Shown piece after piece: positions 40,074 to 51,757 of a stretch of 64,000 nt of DNA. Position 1 is the stretch's first letter, and each line of letters opens with the position of its first letter. The DNA is from Anaeromyxobacter dehalogenans 2CP-C (GTDB lineage Bacteria; Myxococcota; Myxococcia; Myxococcales; Anaeromyxobacteraceae): the NCBI RefSeq assembly GCF_000013385.1, contig NC_007760.1:1427001-1491000 (forward strand), read 5' to 3'. The notes beneath the pieces were generated by a model. It ran no database searches and was not told where the DNA came from. It worked only from the letters and a program-made list of their open reading frames with translations. Position numbers and translations under genes: made by a program.

Positions 40074-40218
40074 GCGGCGCTCGCGAACGGACGTTCACGC
40101 GGCGTTCCGCGGGGTTCCGCGCCGGCGCGCCGGGGCGTCCGGGGGCACCTCTCCCGGGCGGCAAGGCGGCGCGCCGGGTGGGATGGCCGGGCTCCGCGCG
40201 CGGCCGTACACTTGAGGC

Positions 40219-40626
40219 ATGGAGGCGGCGCGGACCTACCGGACCCGCCTGCCGCTCCGGATCGCGGTCGCCGCCGCGGCCGCGCTCTGGGTCGGCGTGC
40301 TGGTCGTGCTCCTGGCGGCCCCGGGCTCGGAGGCGCGCTCGGTCCTGTCCGCCGGCGCGTTCGTGGCGTTCTTCCTGGGCTTCACGTTCGTCTACCGGAA
40401 GACCTGGATCGCGGTGACGCCGGACGGCATCGTGGCCGCGACGCCGCTCCGCGTCCGGCCGGTCCGCTTCGACGAGATCGTCGAGATCGTGGTGCAGGAC
40501 GGCCTGGCGGGGAGGGTGTACGCGGTGTTCACCCGCCGCGGCCTGGTGCAGTTCACCAGCCTGTTCGCGCGCCACCGCGAGCTGTTCGAGCTGCTGCTGG
40601 AGCGCGCCCAGCTCCAGCGCCGCTGA
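40219..40626 (+). CDS. Small membrane protein with PH-like (bPH) domain
   Basis: 135 residues with two membrane helices (about 15-32 and 42-58) followed by a short beta-rich domain (WIAVTPDGIVAATPL, FDEIVEIVVQDGL, VYAVFTRRGLVQFTS) of bacterial PH type. Function unknown. A -10-like TACACT lies 6 nt before the ATG, with no Shine-Dalgarno at workable spacing. Ends 2 bp from the convergent FHA gene. Confidence 0.75.
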   Translation: MEAARTYRTRLPLRIAVAAAAALWVGVLVVLLAAPGSEARSVLSAGAFVAFFLGFTFVYRKTWIAVTPDGIVAATPLRVRPVRFDEIVEIVVQDGLAGRVYAVFTRRGLVQFTSLFARHRELFELLLERAQLQRR

Positions 40627-40628
40627 GC

Positions 40629-41441
40629 TCAGGACCCGGCCGCCGCCAGCGCGAGCGCCGACAGCGCCAGCAGCAGCGCCGCCAGCCGCCGGGGCACGCG
40701 CGGCGGCCGGGGGCGTCCCGCCGGGCGCGCCGGCGCGGCGGCGATCGCCGGGCGTGCGGGCGCCTCCGGCGCGGCCGGCGGCACCACCAGCGCGAGCGCG
40801 CAGCCGCCCACCTCCAGCTCGTCGCCCGGGGCGAGCGCACGCGGGCCGCGGTCCACGGCGACGCCGTTCACGCGCAGGCCGTTCTTCGCCCCGAGGTCCT
40901 CCACGGTGACGGCGCCGCCGCGGACCCGGACGCGCGCGTGGAGGCGCGACGCCTGCGCGTCCGGCAGCCGCAGGTCGGCCCGCCGGCTCCGGCCGAGGGT
41001 CTGGTCGGGCCCGAGCGGCAGGCGCGCGCCGGCCGCGGCGCCGTCGAGCACGAGCAGGTGCGGCCTCGACGGCGCGGACCCGCCCGCCGCCCCGGCGCGC
41101 AGGATCCCGGCCGCGCACGTGCGCGTCCCGCCGTCCGCGGGCCCGGCGCCGGGCTCCGGCGGCCCGAGCGCGAGCTCCGCCCCCTGCAGCGTGGCGCGCT
41201 CCCCGGGCCGGAGCAGCCTGCGCGCGCCGGGCGCGACCGCGTGCCCGCCCACGCGCGCGCCCGCCACCGCCGGCTCCACCACCAGGCCCGCGTCGCAGGG
41301 GAGCAGCCGGAGCGCGGCGGGGGGGAGGCCGGCGAGGACGATCCCGTCCGCCTGCGAGCCGCCCGCGGGGATCGCGGCGGCGACGGCGATGGCCGGGGCG
41401 TCGTCGAGGCCCGGGGCGCGGGCGTGGACCGTGTGGCGCAT
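40629..41441 (-). CDS. FHA-domain protein with C-terminal membrane anchor
   Basis: 270 residues. The C-terminal half holds a forkhead-associated domain (about 145-215): LGRSRRADLRLPDAQASRLHARV, VEDLGAKNGLRVNG, with the Arg, Ser-Arg-x-His and Asn that bind phosphothreonine. The N-terminal half looks like a degenerate second FHA-like beta domain. A single hydrophobic helix (RLAALLLALSALALAAAGS) ends the protein, so it is probably tail-anchored with the FHA domain in the cytosol, reading Ser/Thr kinase signals that are abundant in myxobacteria. No kinase gene adjoins it. Confidence 0.82.
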   Translation of the reverse strand: MRHTVHARAPGLDDAPAIAVAAAIPAGGSQADGIVLAGLPPAALRLLPCDAGLVVEPAVAGARVGGHAVAPGARRLLRPGERATLQGAELALGPPEPGAGPADGGTRTCAAGILRAGAAGGSAPSRPHLLVLDGAAAGARLPLGPDQTLGRSRRADLRLPDAQASRLHARVRVRGGAVTVEDLGAKNGLRVNGVAVDRGPRALAPGDELEVGGCALALVVPPAAPEAPARPAIAAAPARPAGRPRPPRVPRRLAALLLALSALALAAAGS

Positions 41442-41561
41442 GCGCGGCGGGGTTCCACGCCGCGTGCCAGCCGGGCGCGGCCGGAGATCTCCGCGCCGCC
41501 GCGGCGTCGCGCGCCCCGGCGGCGTGCCCGGGGTCCGCGGCGCGGACGCCGGGTCCGCCGC

Positions 41562-41822
41562 TCAGCGGCCGGCGGGGATCACCGTCCAGCGGCTCTCGGC
41601 GCGGGAGCGCGCGGACGGATCGCCTTCGAACCGGAGGAACCCGTTCATCTCCAGCGTGTCCACCAGCTCCTCCGCCTCGAGGTCGGAGCACCCCAGCTCG
41701 CTCGCGACCACGTCGCGGAAGTAGCTCCGGCCGCGCAGGTAGCCGACCGGCGGCTCGGTGCTCGGGATGTGGCGCTGGATGCGCTCGGCGAGCGCGGCCA
41801 GGTCGATGTCCTCGATGCTCAT
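41562..41822 (-). CDS. Small conserved hypothetical protein
   Basis: 86 residues, soluble. Composition is balanced, with a helix-turn-helix-like pattern (DLEAEELVDTLEMNGFLRFEGD) preceded by GYLRGRSYFRDVVASELGCS, suggesting a small winged-helix domain. 9 bp after the comEC stop on the same strand. No family recognised. Confidence 0.65.
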   Translation of the reverse strand: MSIEDIDLAALAERIQRHIPSTEPPVGYLRGRSYFRDVVASELGCSDLEAEELVDTLEMNGFLRFEGDPSARSRAESRWTVIPAGR

Positions 41823-41831
41823 GCGCGGAAG

Positions 41832-44135
41832 CTAGGGCTGCTCCCGCCAGGTGGCCAGGGCGTCCAGCACGGAGCCGGCCTCCACGCGCCGGACCGCCCG
41901 GCCGTCGGACAGGAAGCGGACGGCGCCCTCGTCCGTGCGCAGCACCTCCGCGCCCGCCGCCGCCCAGCGGGCCAGCGGCTCCGGGTGCGGGAAGCCGAAG
42001 CGGTTGTGCGCGCCGAGGCACGCCACCGCCCAGCGGGCCCGGACGGCGCGCACGAACGGCTCGGTGGAGGAGGTGCGCGAGCCGTGGTGCGGGATCTTCA
42101 CCACGTCGGCGCGGAGCCCGCCGCGCGCCACCGCCGCCGCCTCCCCGGCGGCCTCGACGTCGCCCGGGAACAGGAACGTGGTCGCGCCGTAGGTGGCGCG
42201 CAGCACGAGCGAGGCGTCGTTCGCGGCGAACGGCGTCCGGTCGCCGCCCAGCGCCTCGAAGCGGACGCCGGCGCGCTCCCAGGCCTCGCCCGGCGCGAGC
42301 GTCACCGGCGCCAGCGCCGCGAGCACCTCGCGCGCCGGGCCGTCGCCGCGGTCGCCGTTCGAGTACGCGCGGGCGACCGGGAAGGCGCGCGCCACCGCCT
42401 CCAGCCCGAGCACGTGGTCCGGGTGCGGGTGGGACACGAACACCGCCTCGAGCCGGCGCACGCCCAGGTCCCGCAGCAGCGGCACGAGATCGCGCGCGCC
42501 CGGATCCGGCCCGCCGCCCGCCGCGCCGCCGCCGTCCACCAGCACCGCGCTCCCGTCCGGCAGCCGGAGCAGCGCCGCGTCGCCCTGGCCCACCGACACG
42601 AAGATCACCTCCAGCCCGCCGCGCGCGCGGGCGGCCGCCGCGCGGAGCGGGCCGGGCAGGAGCAGCAGCGCCGCGGCGAGCGCGCCCGCGCCCAGGCGGA
42701 GGCGCCGGGGCAGCGCCGGGACGCCGAGGACGAGCGCGGTGGCCGCCGCGGCCGCCCACCCGCCCGGCGAGGCGAGCCCGACCGCGCCCCAGCGCGGCGC
42801 CGCGGCGGCGTCCGAGACCGCCCGCAGCGCCGCGGCCAGCGGGCCGGCGGCGAGCAGGAACGGCGCCGCCGCGAGCGGGGAGGCCGCCGCCGCCACCGCC
42901 GCGAGGGCGGCCAGCGCGGTGAGCGCGGCGCCGAGCGGGATGGCGGCCACGTTCGCCGCCACCCCGAGCAGCGGGAGCTGGCGGAAGTGGAACGCGAGCA
43001 CCGGGGCGGTGGCGAGGGTGGCGGCGACGGTGGCGGCCGCGCCGGACAGGAACGGCTCGAGGAGCCGCGCGCGCCAGCTGCCGGGGGCGGGGCGGGCGAC
43101 CGGGAGCGCGCCCCGGAGCGGCGTCGCCCAGAGGGCGAGGCCGGCCACCGCCGCGAAGGAGAGCTGGAAGGAGGCGTCGAGCAGCGCGGCCGGCTCGGCC
43201 GCCAGGATCGCGAGCGCCGCGAGCGCGAGCGAGTTGAGCGGGTCGGCCGCGCGGTCGAGCAGCGCGCCCGCGAGGATCACCGCGGCGGCGAGCGCGGCCC
43301 GGACCACCGGCGCCCCGGCGCCGGTCGCGAGCGCGTAGAGCAGCGCGCAGGGGAGGGTGAGGGCGGCCGCGACGCGCCGCGGATCGGCGCGGGCCGCCAC
43401 CGCGTCGGCGCGCAGCAGCAGCGCGCGCAGCAGCCGCTCCAGCCCGAACGCCACCACCACGAGGTGGAAGCCGGACACCGCCAGCACGTGCGCGAGGCCG
43501 CTCCGCGCGAACGAGGCCGACGCCTCGGGATCGAGCGCGGCCCGGTCGCCGGTCCCGATGGCGCGCACCAGCGCCGCCTGGTCCGGCGGGAGCCACCGCC
43601 CGGCCGCCTCGGCGAGCCGGTCGCGGGCGCGCTCGAGCCGCGAGGCGGCCGCCGGCGCCGCGGTCCGGACCACCGGCCCGTCCGCGAGCGCCACGAGCGC
43701 AGCGCCCCCGGACCGCAGGCGGTCCCCGGGGTCGCGGCCGCCCGGGTTGCGCCGCCCGGCCGGCGCCCGCAGCGTGGCGCGGAACAGGACCTCGTCGCCC
43801 AGCGCGAGCGGCCACGGGGTGGGCTCCGCCCACGCCTCCAGGAGCGCGCCGCCCGCGGTGCGGACGGGGAACCGGAGCCGGTCCTCCAGGCGGTCGGGGG
43901 CGCCGACCACGCGGCCGCGCACGAGCACGGCGCCGTCCGGTGGAGCGGCCGGCGGGACGCGCGCCGAGGCGGCGGCCAGCCAGCCCGCCGCCGCGAACGC
44001 GAGCGGGGCGAGGCGGGGCAGGAGCGCGAGCGGCAGGGCGCCCAGCGCGGCGGGCGGCACGGTGGCGCCCTCCAGCCCCAGGCCGACGCCCAGCGCCAGC
44101 CCGAGGGCCGGCAGGAGCAGCGGGCGGCGCGTCAT
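41832..44135 (-). CDS. comEC: ComEC/Rec2-family DNA-uptake channel
   Basis: 767 residues with the standard layout: N-terminal DUF4131/OB region (about 45-165), the polytopic Competence domain (about 190-510: LAHVLAVSGFHLVVVAFGLERL, VRAALAAAVILAGALLDRAADPLNSLALAA, DASFQLSFAAVAGLAL) and a C-terminal metallo-beta-lactamase domain (about 525-760: FVSVGQGDAALLRLPDG, FVSHPHPDHVLGLEAV, VVKIPHHGSRTSSTEP). Transports single-stranded DNA across the inner membrane in transformation; the nuclease-like domain may degrade the other strand. Divergent from cdnL. Confidence 0.94.
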   Translation of the reverse strand: MTRRPLLLPALGLALGVGLGLEGATVPPAALGALPLALLPRLAPLAFAAAGWLAAASARVPPAAPPDGAVLVRGRVVGAPDRLEDRLRFPVRTAGGALLEAWAEPTPWPLALGDEVLFRATLRAPAGRRNPGGRDPGDRLRSGGAALVALADGPVVRTAAPAAASRLERARDRLAEAAGRWLPPDQAALVRAIGTGDRAALDPEASASFARSGLAHVLAVSGFHLVVVAFGLERLLRALLLRADAVAARADPRRVAAALTLPCALLYALATGAGAPVVRAALAAAVILAGALLDRAADPLNSLALAALAILAAEPAALLDASFQLSFAAVAGLALWATPLRGALPVARPAPGSWRARLLEPFLSGAAATVAATLATAPVLAFHFRQLPLLGVAANVAAIPLGAALTALAALAAVAAAASPLAAAPFLLAAGPLAAALRAVSDAAAAPRWGAVGLASPGGWAAAAATALVLGVPALPRRLRLGAGALAAALLLLPGPLRAAAARARGGLEVIFVSVGQGDAALLRLPDGSAVLVDGGGAAGGGPDPGARDLVPLLRDLGVRRLEAVFVSHPHPDHVLGLEAVARAFPVARAYSNGDRGDGPAREVLAALAPVTLAPGEAWERAGVRFEALGGDRTPFAANDASLVLRATYGATTFLFPGDVEAAGEAAAVARGGLRADVVKIPHHGSRTSSTEPFVRAVRARWAVACLGAHNRFGFPHPEPLARWAAAGAEVLRTDEGAVRFLSDGRAVRRVEAGSVLDALATWREQP

Positions 44136-44206
44136 CGGGGCGCCTCCGCGGCCGGCGGGCGACCCGTGACGCAGGCGGCCGTCCCGGGGAGGGCGTCGTG
44201 AATATG

Positions 44207-44220
44207 CTCGAAATTTCGAG
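44207..44220. promoter_or_regulatory. AT-rich palindrome upstream of the cdnL promoter
   Basis: CTCGAAATTTCGAG, a perfect 14-bp palindrome ending 5 nt before the -35 box, centre near -48 of cdnL and 78 bp from the comEC start. A candidate regulator site shared by the divergent pair. Confidence 0.55.
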
Positions 44221-44225
44221 TGTTA

Positions 44226-44254
44226 TTGACCGTGTGGGGGAGCTGTGGTAGTCT
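44226..44254 (+). promoter_or_regulatory. Promoter of cdnL
   Basis: TTGACC, 17-nt spacer, TAGTCT. The leader is about 70 nt to ATG 44330. Confidence 0.75.
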
Positions 44255-44329
44255 CCCGCGACTAAGCTCCCGCCCCGTAGTCGACCCGTCCGGTCGGCCA
44301 TCGGCACCGGCGGTGGAGCGGAGGAAGGA

Positions 44330-44845
44330 ATGTCCGCAACGCAGGCTACTCAGGTCGCCCCGAATTTCAAGGTCGGGGACAAGGCCGTCTACCCCGGACA
44401 GGGGGTCGGCGAGGTCATGGGCATCGAGCACAAGGAGGTCGCCGGCCAGCGGCAGTCGTTCTACGTGCTCCGCATCCTGGAGAACGGGATGAAGATCATG
44501 ATCCCCATGAACAAGGTCGGCTCGGTCGGCCTGCGGGAGATCATCGGGGAGAAGGACGTCCGCCGGGTCTACGGGATCCTCCGGGAGAAGGAGGTCTCGG
44601 TGGACTCCACCACCTGGAACCGCCGCTACCGGGAGTACATGGACAAGATCAAGACCGGCAGCGTGTTCGAGATCGCCGAGGTGCTGCGCGACCTCTACCT
44701 GCTCCGGTCGGACAAGGACCTCTCGTTCGGCGAGCGGAAGATGCTCGACACGGCGCGCTCGCTCCTCATCAAGGAGCTCGCCATCGCGAAGGCGTGCGAC
44801 GAGCAGGACGTCGAGGACGACCTGAAGAAGATCTTCAACTGCTGA
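44330..44845 (+). CDS. cdnL: CarD/CdnL-family RNA-polymerase-binding transcription factor
   Basis: 171 residues, the CdnL size (about 164 in Myxococcus). N-terminal Tudor-like domain that binds the RNA polymerase beta subunit (FKVGDKAVYPGQGVGEVMGIE, FYVLRILENGMKIMIPMNKV) and a helical C-terminal domain that binds the upstream edge of the -10 (TTWNRRYREYMDKIKTGSVFEIAEVLRDLYLL). Known to stabilise promoter complexes at rRNA and growth genes and to be essential in Myxococcus. The long AT-hook CarD form is absent. Monocistronic with its own promoter and terminator. Confidence 0.95.
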   Translation: MSATQATQVAPNFKVGDKAVYPGQGVGEVMGIEHKEVAGQRQSFYVLRILENGMKIMIPMNKVGSVGLREIIGEKDVRRVYGILREKEVSVDSTTWNRRYREYMDKIKTGSVFEIAEVLRDLYLLRSDKDLSFGERKMLDTARSLLIKELAIAKACDEQDVEDDLKKIFNC

Positions 44846-44866
44846 TCCCCCTCCGCGGGATCCGGG

Positions 44867-44898
44867 GCCGCCGCACGGACGGAAGTCCGCGCGGCGGT
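44867..44898 (+). terminator. Stem-loop terminator after cdnL
   Basis: Two stem parts (7 and 5 bp, CCGCCGC / GCGGCGG and CGGAC / GTCCG) around one A-C mismatch, loop GGAA, 22 nt after the stop. No T-tract. Confidence 0.65.
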
Positions 44899-45022
44899 CG
44901 CGTCTCGGCGCGGATCGCTTGACGTCTGGGCCCGGGTGCGGCACGCGTCTCGGCGGTAGCAGGGGCGGTGCCAGCCGGCGCCGCGGGGACGGGCGGCGCG
45001 CGCGCCGCGAGGAGGCGACGAC

Positions 45023-46183
45023 GTGATCCGCGGCGAGCGCGTGATCGGGATCCTGGCGGCGGGCGGCTCGGGGCAGCGGGCCGGCGTCGCCAAGCAGTGG
45101 CTGGTGCTGGGCGGCGAGTCGGTGCTGCGCCGCTCGGCGCGGGTGCTCGCGGCCTGCGACGCCGTGGACGGGCTGGTGGTGGTCGTGCCGCCCGGCGACG
45201 AGGCGCGCGGCGAGGCGGAGCTGGCCGGGCTCGGGAAGCCGGTGCGCGCCGTGGCCGGCGGCCCGGCGCGGGCCGACTCGGTGCGGAACGGGCTCGCCGC
45301 CGCAGACGGCGCGGTGGTGCTCGTGCACGACGCCGCCCGGCCGTTCGCGAGCGCGGCGCTGGCGGGGCGCGTGGCCGAGGCCGCCGCGCGCGACGGCGCG
45401 GCGCTGGCGGCGCTGCCGGCCACCGACACCGTGAAGCGCGCCGAGGCCGGCGCCGAGGTGCCCCGCGTCCTCGAGACGCTGGACCGCCGCACGGTCTGGC
45501 TGGCGCAGACGCCGCAGGGCTTCCGCCGCGCCGTGCTCGAGCAGGCCTACGCCGCGGCCGGTCCGTCCGCCTCCGCCGCCACCGACGAGTGCGCGCTGGT
45601 CGAGGCGGCCGGGGCCCCGGTCACGCTGGTGCCGGGCGAGCCCGGGAACTTCAAGATCACCGGCCCGGACGACGTGCGGCGCGCGCGCGCGCTGCTCGAG
45701 GCGCCGGTCGCGACGGGCGTCGGCTACGACACCCACCGCTTCGCGCCGGGCCGCCGGCTGGTGCTCGGCGGCGTGGAGTTCGAGGGCGACGGGCTGCTCG
45801 GCCACTCCGACGCCGACGTCTGCGCGCACGCGATCGGCGACGCCATCCTGGGCGCGGCCGGGCTCGGCGACCTCGGCCGGCACTTCCCCGACACCGACCC
45901 GCGCTGGAAGGGCGTCTCCTCGCTGGCGCTGCTCCGCGAGATCGCCGCGAAGGCGGCCGAGCGCGGCTGGCGGGTGGGGAACTGCGACGTGACGCTGGCC
46001 GCGAAGCGGCCCAAGATCGCGCCGCGCGCCGAGGAGATGCGCGCGCGGCTGGCCGGGGCGCTCGGGATCTCCCCGGCGCAGGTCAACGTGAAGGCCACCA
46101 CCGGCGAGGGGATGGGCTTCGTCGGCCGCGAGGAGGGCGTCGCCGCGCACGCGATCGCCCTGCTGGTGCGCGCGGCCGGCTGA
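45023..46183 (+). CDS. ispDF: Bifunctional IspD/IspF enzyme of the MEP pathway
   Basis: 386 residues. IspD part (about 1-228): ILAAGGSGQRAGVAKQWLVL (nucleotide binding), VLVHDAARPF and PQGFRRAVLEQAY. IspF part (about 230-386): TGVGYDTHRFAPGR and GLLGHSDADVCAHAIGDAILGA (metal-binding Asp and His), NVKATTGEGMGFVG. It makes CDP-methylerythritol from MEP and CTP, and later the cyclodiphosphate, for isoprenoid precursors. GTG start with GAGGAGG upstream. Confidence 0.96.
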   Translation: MIRGERVIGILAAGGSGQRAGVAKQWLVLGGESVLRRSARVLAACDAVDGLVVVVPPGDEARGEAELAGLGKPVRAVAGGPARADSVRNGLAAADGAVVLVHDAARPFASAALAGRVAEAAARDGAALAALPATDTVKRAEAGAEVPRVLETLDRRTVWLAQTPQGFRRAVLEQAYAAAGPSASAATDECALVEAAGAPVTLVPGEPGNFKITGPDDVRRARALLEAPVATGVGYDTHRFAPGRRLVLGGVEFEGDGLLGHSDADVCAHAIGDAILGAAGLGDLGRHFPDTDPRWKGVSSLALLREIAAKAAERGWRVGNCDVTLAAKRPKIAPRAEEMRARLAGALGISPAQVNVKATTGEGMGFVGREEGVAAHAIALLVRAAG

Positions 46184-46218
46184 GCGGGACCCCGCCGACG
46201 ACACGGGACACGACAGAG

Positions 46219-47664
<1,446 letters not shown>

Positions 47665-47698
47665 GGCGGGACGCGCCGCGCCGGCCGGCTCCGCCCGC

Positions 47699-47890
47699 TC
47701 AGTCCTCGAGCGGCGGCTGCGGCCCGGGGATGATGCCGGCGATGTCGGGATCCTCGCCGGGCGAGAGCGGGTTCGTCTCGCGGGTCGCCTTCTCGCGCTT
47801 GCGCTGCTCCTTCTTCTCTTCCTTGTGGCGCTGCTTGTCTCGCCGCGCCGCTTCCTTCTGCCGCTTGGTCGCTCCGGGGTGGAAGGCCAT
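47699..47890 (-). CDS. Small highly charged conserved protein
   Basis: 63 residues. The first 40 are strongly basic (RQKEAARRDKQRHKEEKKEQ) and predicted helical; the end is acidic and Pro-rich (PGPQPPLED). Fits a small nucleic-acid- or ribosome-associated protein; similar short basic proteins are widespread in deltaproteobacterial relatives. It lies just beyond the cold-shock terminator, so its own promoter is needed. Confidence 0.6.
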   Translation of the reverse strand: MAFHPGATKRQKEAARRDKQRHKEEKKEQRKREKATRETNPLSPGEDPDIAGIIPGPQPPLED

Positions 47891-47929
47891 GGTGTGCGCT
47901 CCTTCGAGGTTGGGGGCCTAAAGCGCGAA

Positions 47930-47951
47930 GGCCCGGCCGAGCGGCCGGGCC
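47930..47951 (-). terminator. Terminator after the second cold-shock gene
   Basis: Perfect 9-bp stem GGCCCGGCC / GGCCGGGCC with 4-nt loop; on the minus strand followed by TTCGCGCTTT. Confidence 0.75.
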
Positions 47952-47978
47952 CTCACGACACTGCGACTCCGACCGGGG

Positions 47979-48182
47979 TTACGCCCCCCGGACGTTCGCG
48001 GCCTGCAGCCCCTTGGGGCCCTTCTTCACCTCGAACTCCACCCGCTGCCCTTCCTGCAGGCTGCGGAAGCCCTCGGCGACGATCGCGGTGTGGTGGACGA
48101 ACACGTCCTCGCCGCCACCGTCCTGGGAGATGAAGCCGAAGCCCTTCGCGTCATTGAACCACTTCACAGTACCACTCGCCAT
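47979..48182 (-). CDS. csp: CspA-family cold-shock protein (second copy)
   Basis: 67 residues. RNP1 KGFGFISQ and RNP2 DVFVHH intact, preceded by the normal [10 protein letters not shown]. Compared with the copy at 4454-4654 it has a one-residue insertion (GGGEDV) and a different loop ([15 protein letters not shown]). ATG 48182 chosen; a GTG two codons upstream sits in the leader hairpin. Monocistronic. Confidence 0.97.
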   Translation of the reverse strand: MASGTVKWFNDAKGFGFISQDGGGEDVFVHHTAIVAEGFRSLQEGQRVEFEVKKGPKGLQAANVRGA

Positions 48183-48186
48183 CTGC

Positions 48187-48202
48187 ACACTTCTTTCCGT
48201 GT
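48187..48202 (-). promoter_or_regulatory. Small leader hairpin presenting the second csp ribosome-binding site
   Basis: Minus strand: ACAC-GGAAAGAA-GTGT, 4-bp stem whose loop is the Shine-Dalgarno, 4 nt before the ATG. Equivalent in form and position to 4434-4448. Confidence 0.45.
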
Positions 48203-48260
48203 TCGTCCGGGATGCACTTCCCGTCGGCCCCGAGCCGCGCCAGAGGCGTGGGACGCCTGT

Positions 48261-48289
48261 AACGTAGCCGCAGGGTGGTGAAAAGTCGA
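48261..48289 (-). promoter_or_regulatory. Candidate promoter of the second cold-shock gene
   Basis: Minus strand: TCGACT, 17-nt spacer, TACGTT; leader about 75 nt, matching the first csp gene. Confidence 0.5.
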
Positions 48290-48315
48290 GCAGGTTGCGG
48301 GGGGAGCGGCCCCGG

Positions 48316-49542
48316 CTAGTGCCAGGCCACCCCGCCCGCGAAGGGGCAGGTGGCGATCGCGCAGGACCCGACGTTGCTGACGGTCGCGAGCCCCTTCATC
48401 GGGCTGCCGGCGTAGCACCAGACCGCCGCCTGGGTGCCCGTCTCCCGGCAGAGGCAGAAGGTCCCGCAGATCGTGTTCCCGTCGTAGGTCATGCCCGTGC
48501 CGCTCCAGGCCTTCGCCGCGAGCACGGCCTGGGCCTGGGTGTGCTCGTCCAGCGCGCCGCAGTCGTAGTACGTCTGGCCGAGGCCGTTGTCGTGGGCGGT
48601 CTGGCAGGCGGTCCCGGCCTCGCAGCAGCCGGTGCCCGGGCAGCAGCTCCCGCCGCAGGCCAGCGGCGCGCCGACCGGGCACAGGCAGCGGCCGCCGCTG
48701 CAGGCGGTGCCCGGCGCGCAGGCGGTCCCGCAGGTCCCGCAGTTCGCCGGGTCGGACAGGGGGTCGGTGCAGATCGCGGCGCTCCCCGTCCCGCACACGA
48801 CCTTGCCCGCCGGGCACGCGCAGGTCCCGTCCACGCAGGTCTGGCCGGCGGCGCAGGCGTGGCCGCACGTGCCGCAGTTCCTCTCGTCGTGCGCCAGGCT
48901 GACGCAGGTCTGCGGCGAGCCGGCCGCCGGGCAGACGTCGGGCAGGGCGTCCGGGCACTGGCAGGAGCCGCCCAGGCACACGTCGTTCGTGAGCGGGCAG
49001 ACGTTGCCGCAGCCGCCGCAGTTCGACGCGTCGATGCGCGTGTCGGTGCAGGCCGCGCCGCAGGCGGTCCGCGGCGGGCTGCAGGCGCAGCTCCCGGCGG
49101 CGCAGTCCGGCGCCGGCTGCCTGCACGCCACGTCGCAGGCGCCGCAGTGGGCCGGGTCCGCCTGGAGGTCCACGCACTCCGGGTTCGCGCCGGGGCAGGC
49201 GCTCGCCCCCGCCGCGCACGCGCAGGCGCCGCCGGCGCACGTGCCGGGCCCGCAGGCGTGGCCGCAGCCCCCGCAGTTCGCGGCGTCGGTGGCCGGGTCC
49301 ACGCACCGCCCGGCGCAGGCGATCTGCCCGGCGGGGCAGGCGCACGCGCCGGCCGTGCAGGCCGCGCCCGCCGCGCACGCGTGGAGGCACGCGCCGCAGT
49401 GGACCGTGCTCGACTGGAGGTCCACGCAGGCGCCGCCGCAGTCGGTCTGGCCGGCGGGGCACGAGGTCTTCGAGCTCCCGCTGCAGGCGGCGAGCGCGAG
49501 CGCGAGCGGGGCGGCGAGGACGGCGCGGGCGAGCGGGTGCAT
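48316..49542 (-). CDS. Cys-rich tandem-repeat lipoprotein (STIG1-like repeats)
   Basis: 408 residues. Lipoprotein signal ending LALAAC (Cys 20). Then about six tandem units of 40-47 residues and a partial seventh, each with the frame C-x(5-8)-C-x(2-6)-C.D......NCG.CG..C, for example [20 protein letters not shown]. This resembles STIG1-type repeats common on myxobacterial surface proteins. The last 130 residues are a separate domain ([30 protein letters not shown]) with more cysteines. A disulfide-stiffened stalk on the outer membrane is likely; binding partner unknown. Confidence 0.82.
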   Translation of the reverse strand: MHPLARAVLAAPLALALAACSGSSKTSCPAGQTDCGGACVDLQSSTVHCGACLHACAAGAACTAGACACPAGQIACAGRCVDPATDAANCGGCGHACGPGTCAGGACACAAGASACPGANPECVDLQADPAHCGACDVACRQPAPDCAAGSCACSPPRTACGAACTDTRIDASNCGGCGNVCPLTNDVCLGGSCQCPDALPDVCPAAGSPQTCVSLAHDERNCGTCGHACAAGQTCVDGTCACPAGKVVCGTGSAAICTDPLSDPANCGTCGTACAPGTACSGGRCLCPVGAPLACGGSCCPGTGCCEAGTACQTAHDNGLGQTYYDCGALDEHTQAQAVLAAKAWSGTGMTYDGNTICGTFCLCRETGTQAAVWCYAGSPMKGLATVSNVGSCAIATCPFAGGVAWH

Positions 49543-49619
49543 GGGGCCTCCCGGAACGGGGCTCCCAGATTACTCTGGGTGGGGACGGAAGGGGGCGGGG
49601 AGCGCGCGGCAAGCGGCCG

Positions 49620-49648
49620 CTGAACCCGTCGGGGAGGGCTGTTACATT
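49620..49648 (+). promoter_or_regulatory. Promoter of uvrB (leaderless configuration)
   Basis: CTGAAC, 17-nt spacer, TACATT, then only 6 nt to GTG 49655. No LexA-like box was recognised. Confidence 0.6.
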
Positions 49649-49654
49649 CCCGCG

Positions 49655-51754
<2,100 letters not shown>

Positions 51755-51757
51755 CCC

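Noticed and set aside
39787-44307. A 1506-codon minus-strand open frame overlapping comEC, the FHA gene and the TPR gene
   Set aside because: Composition is Arg/Ala/Gly/Pro only, and it contradicts well-supported genes on both strands. A compositional shadow.
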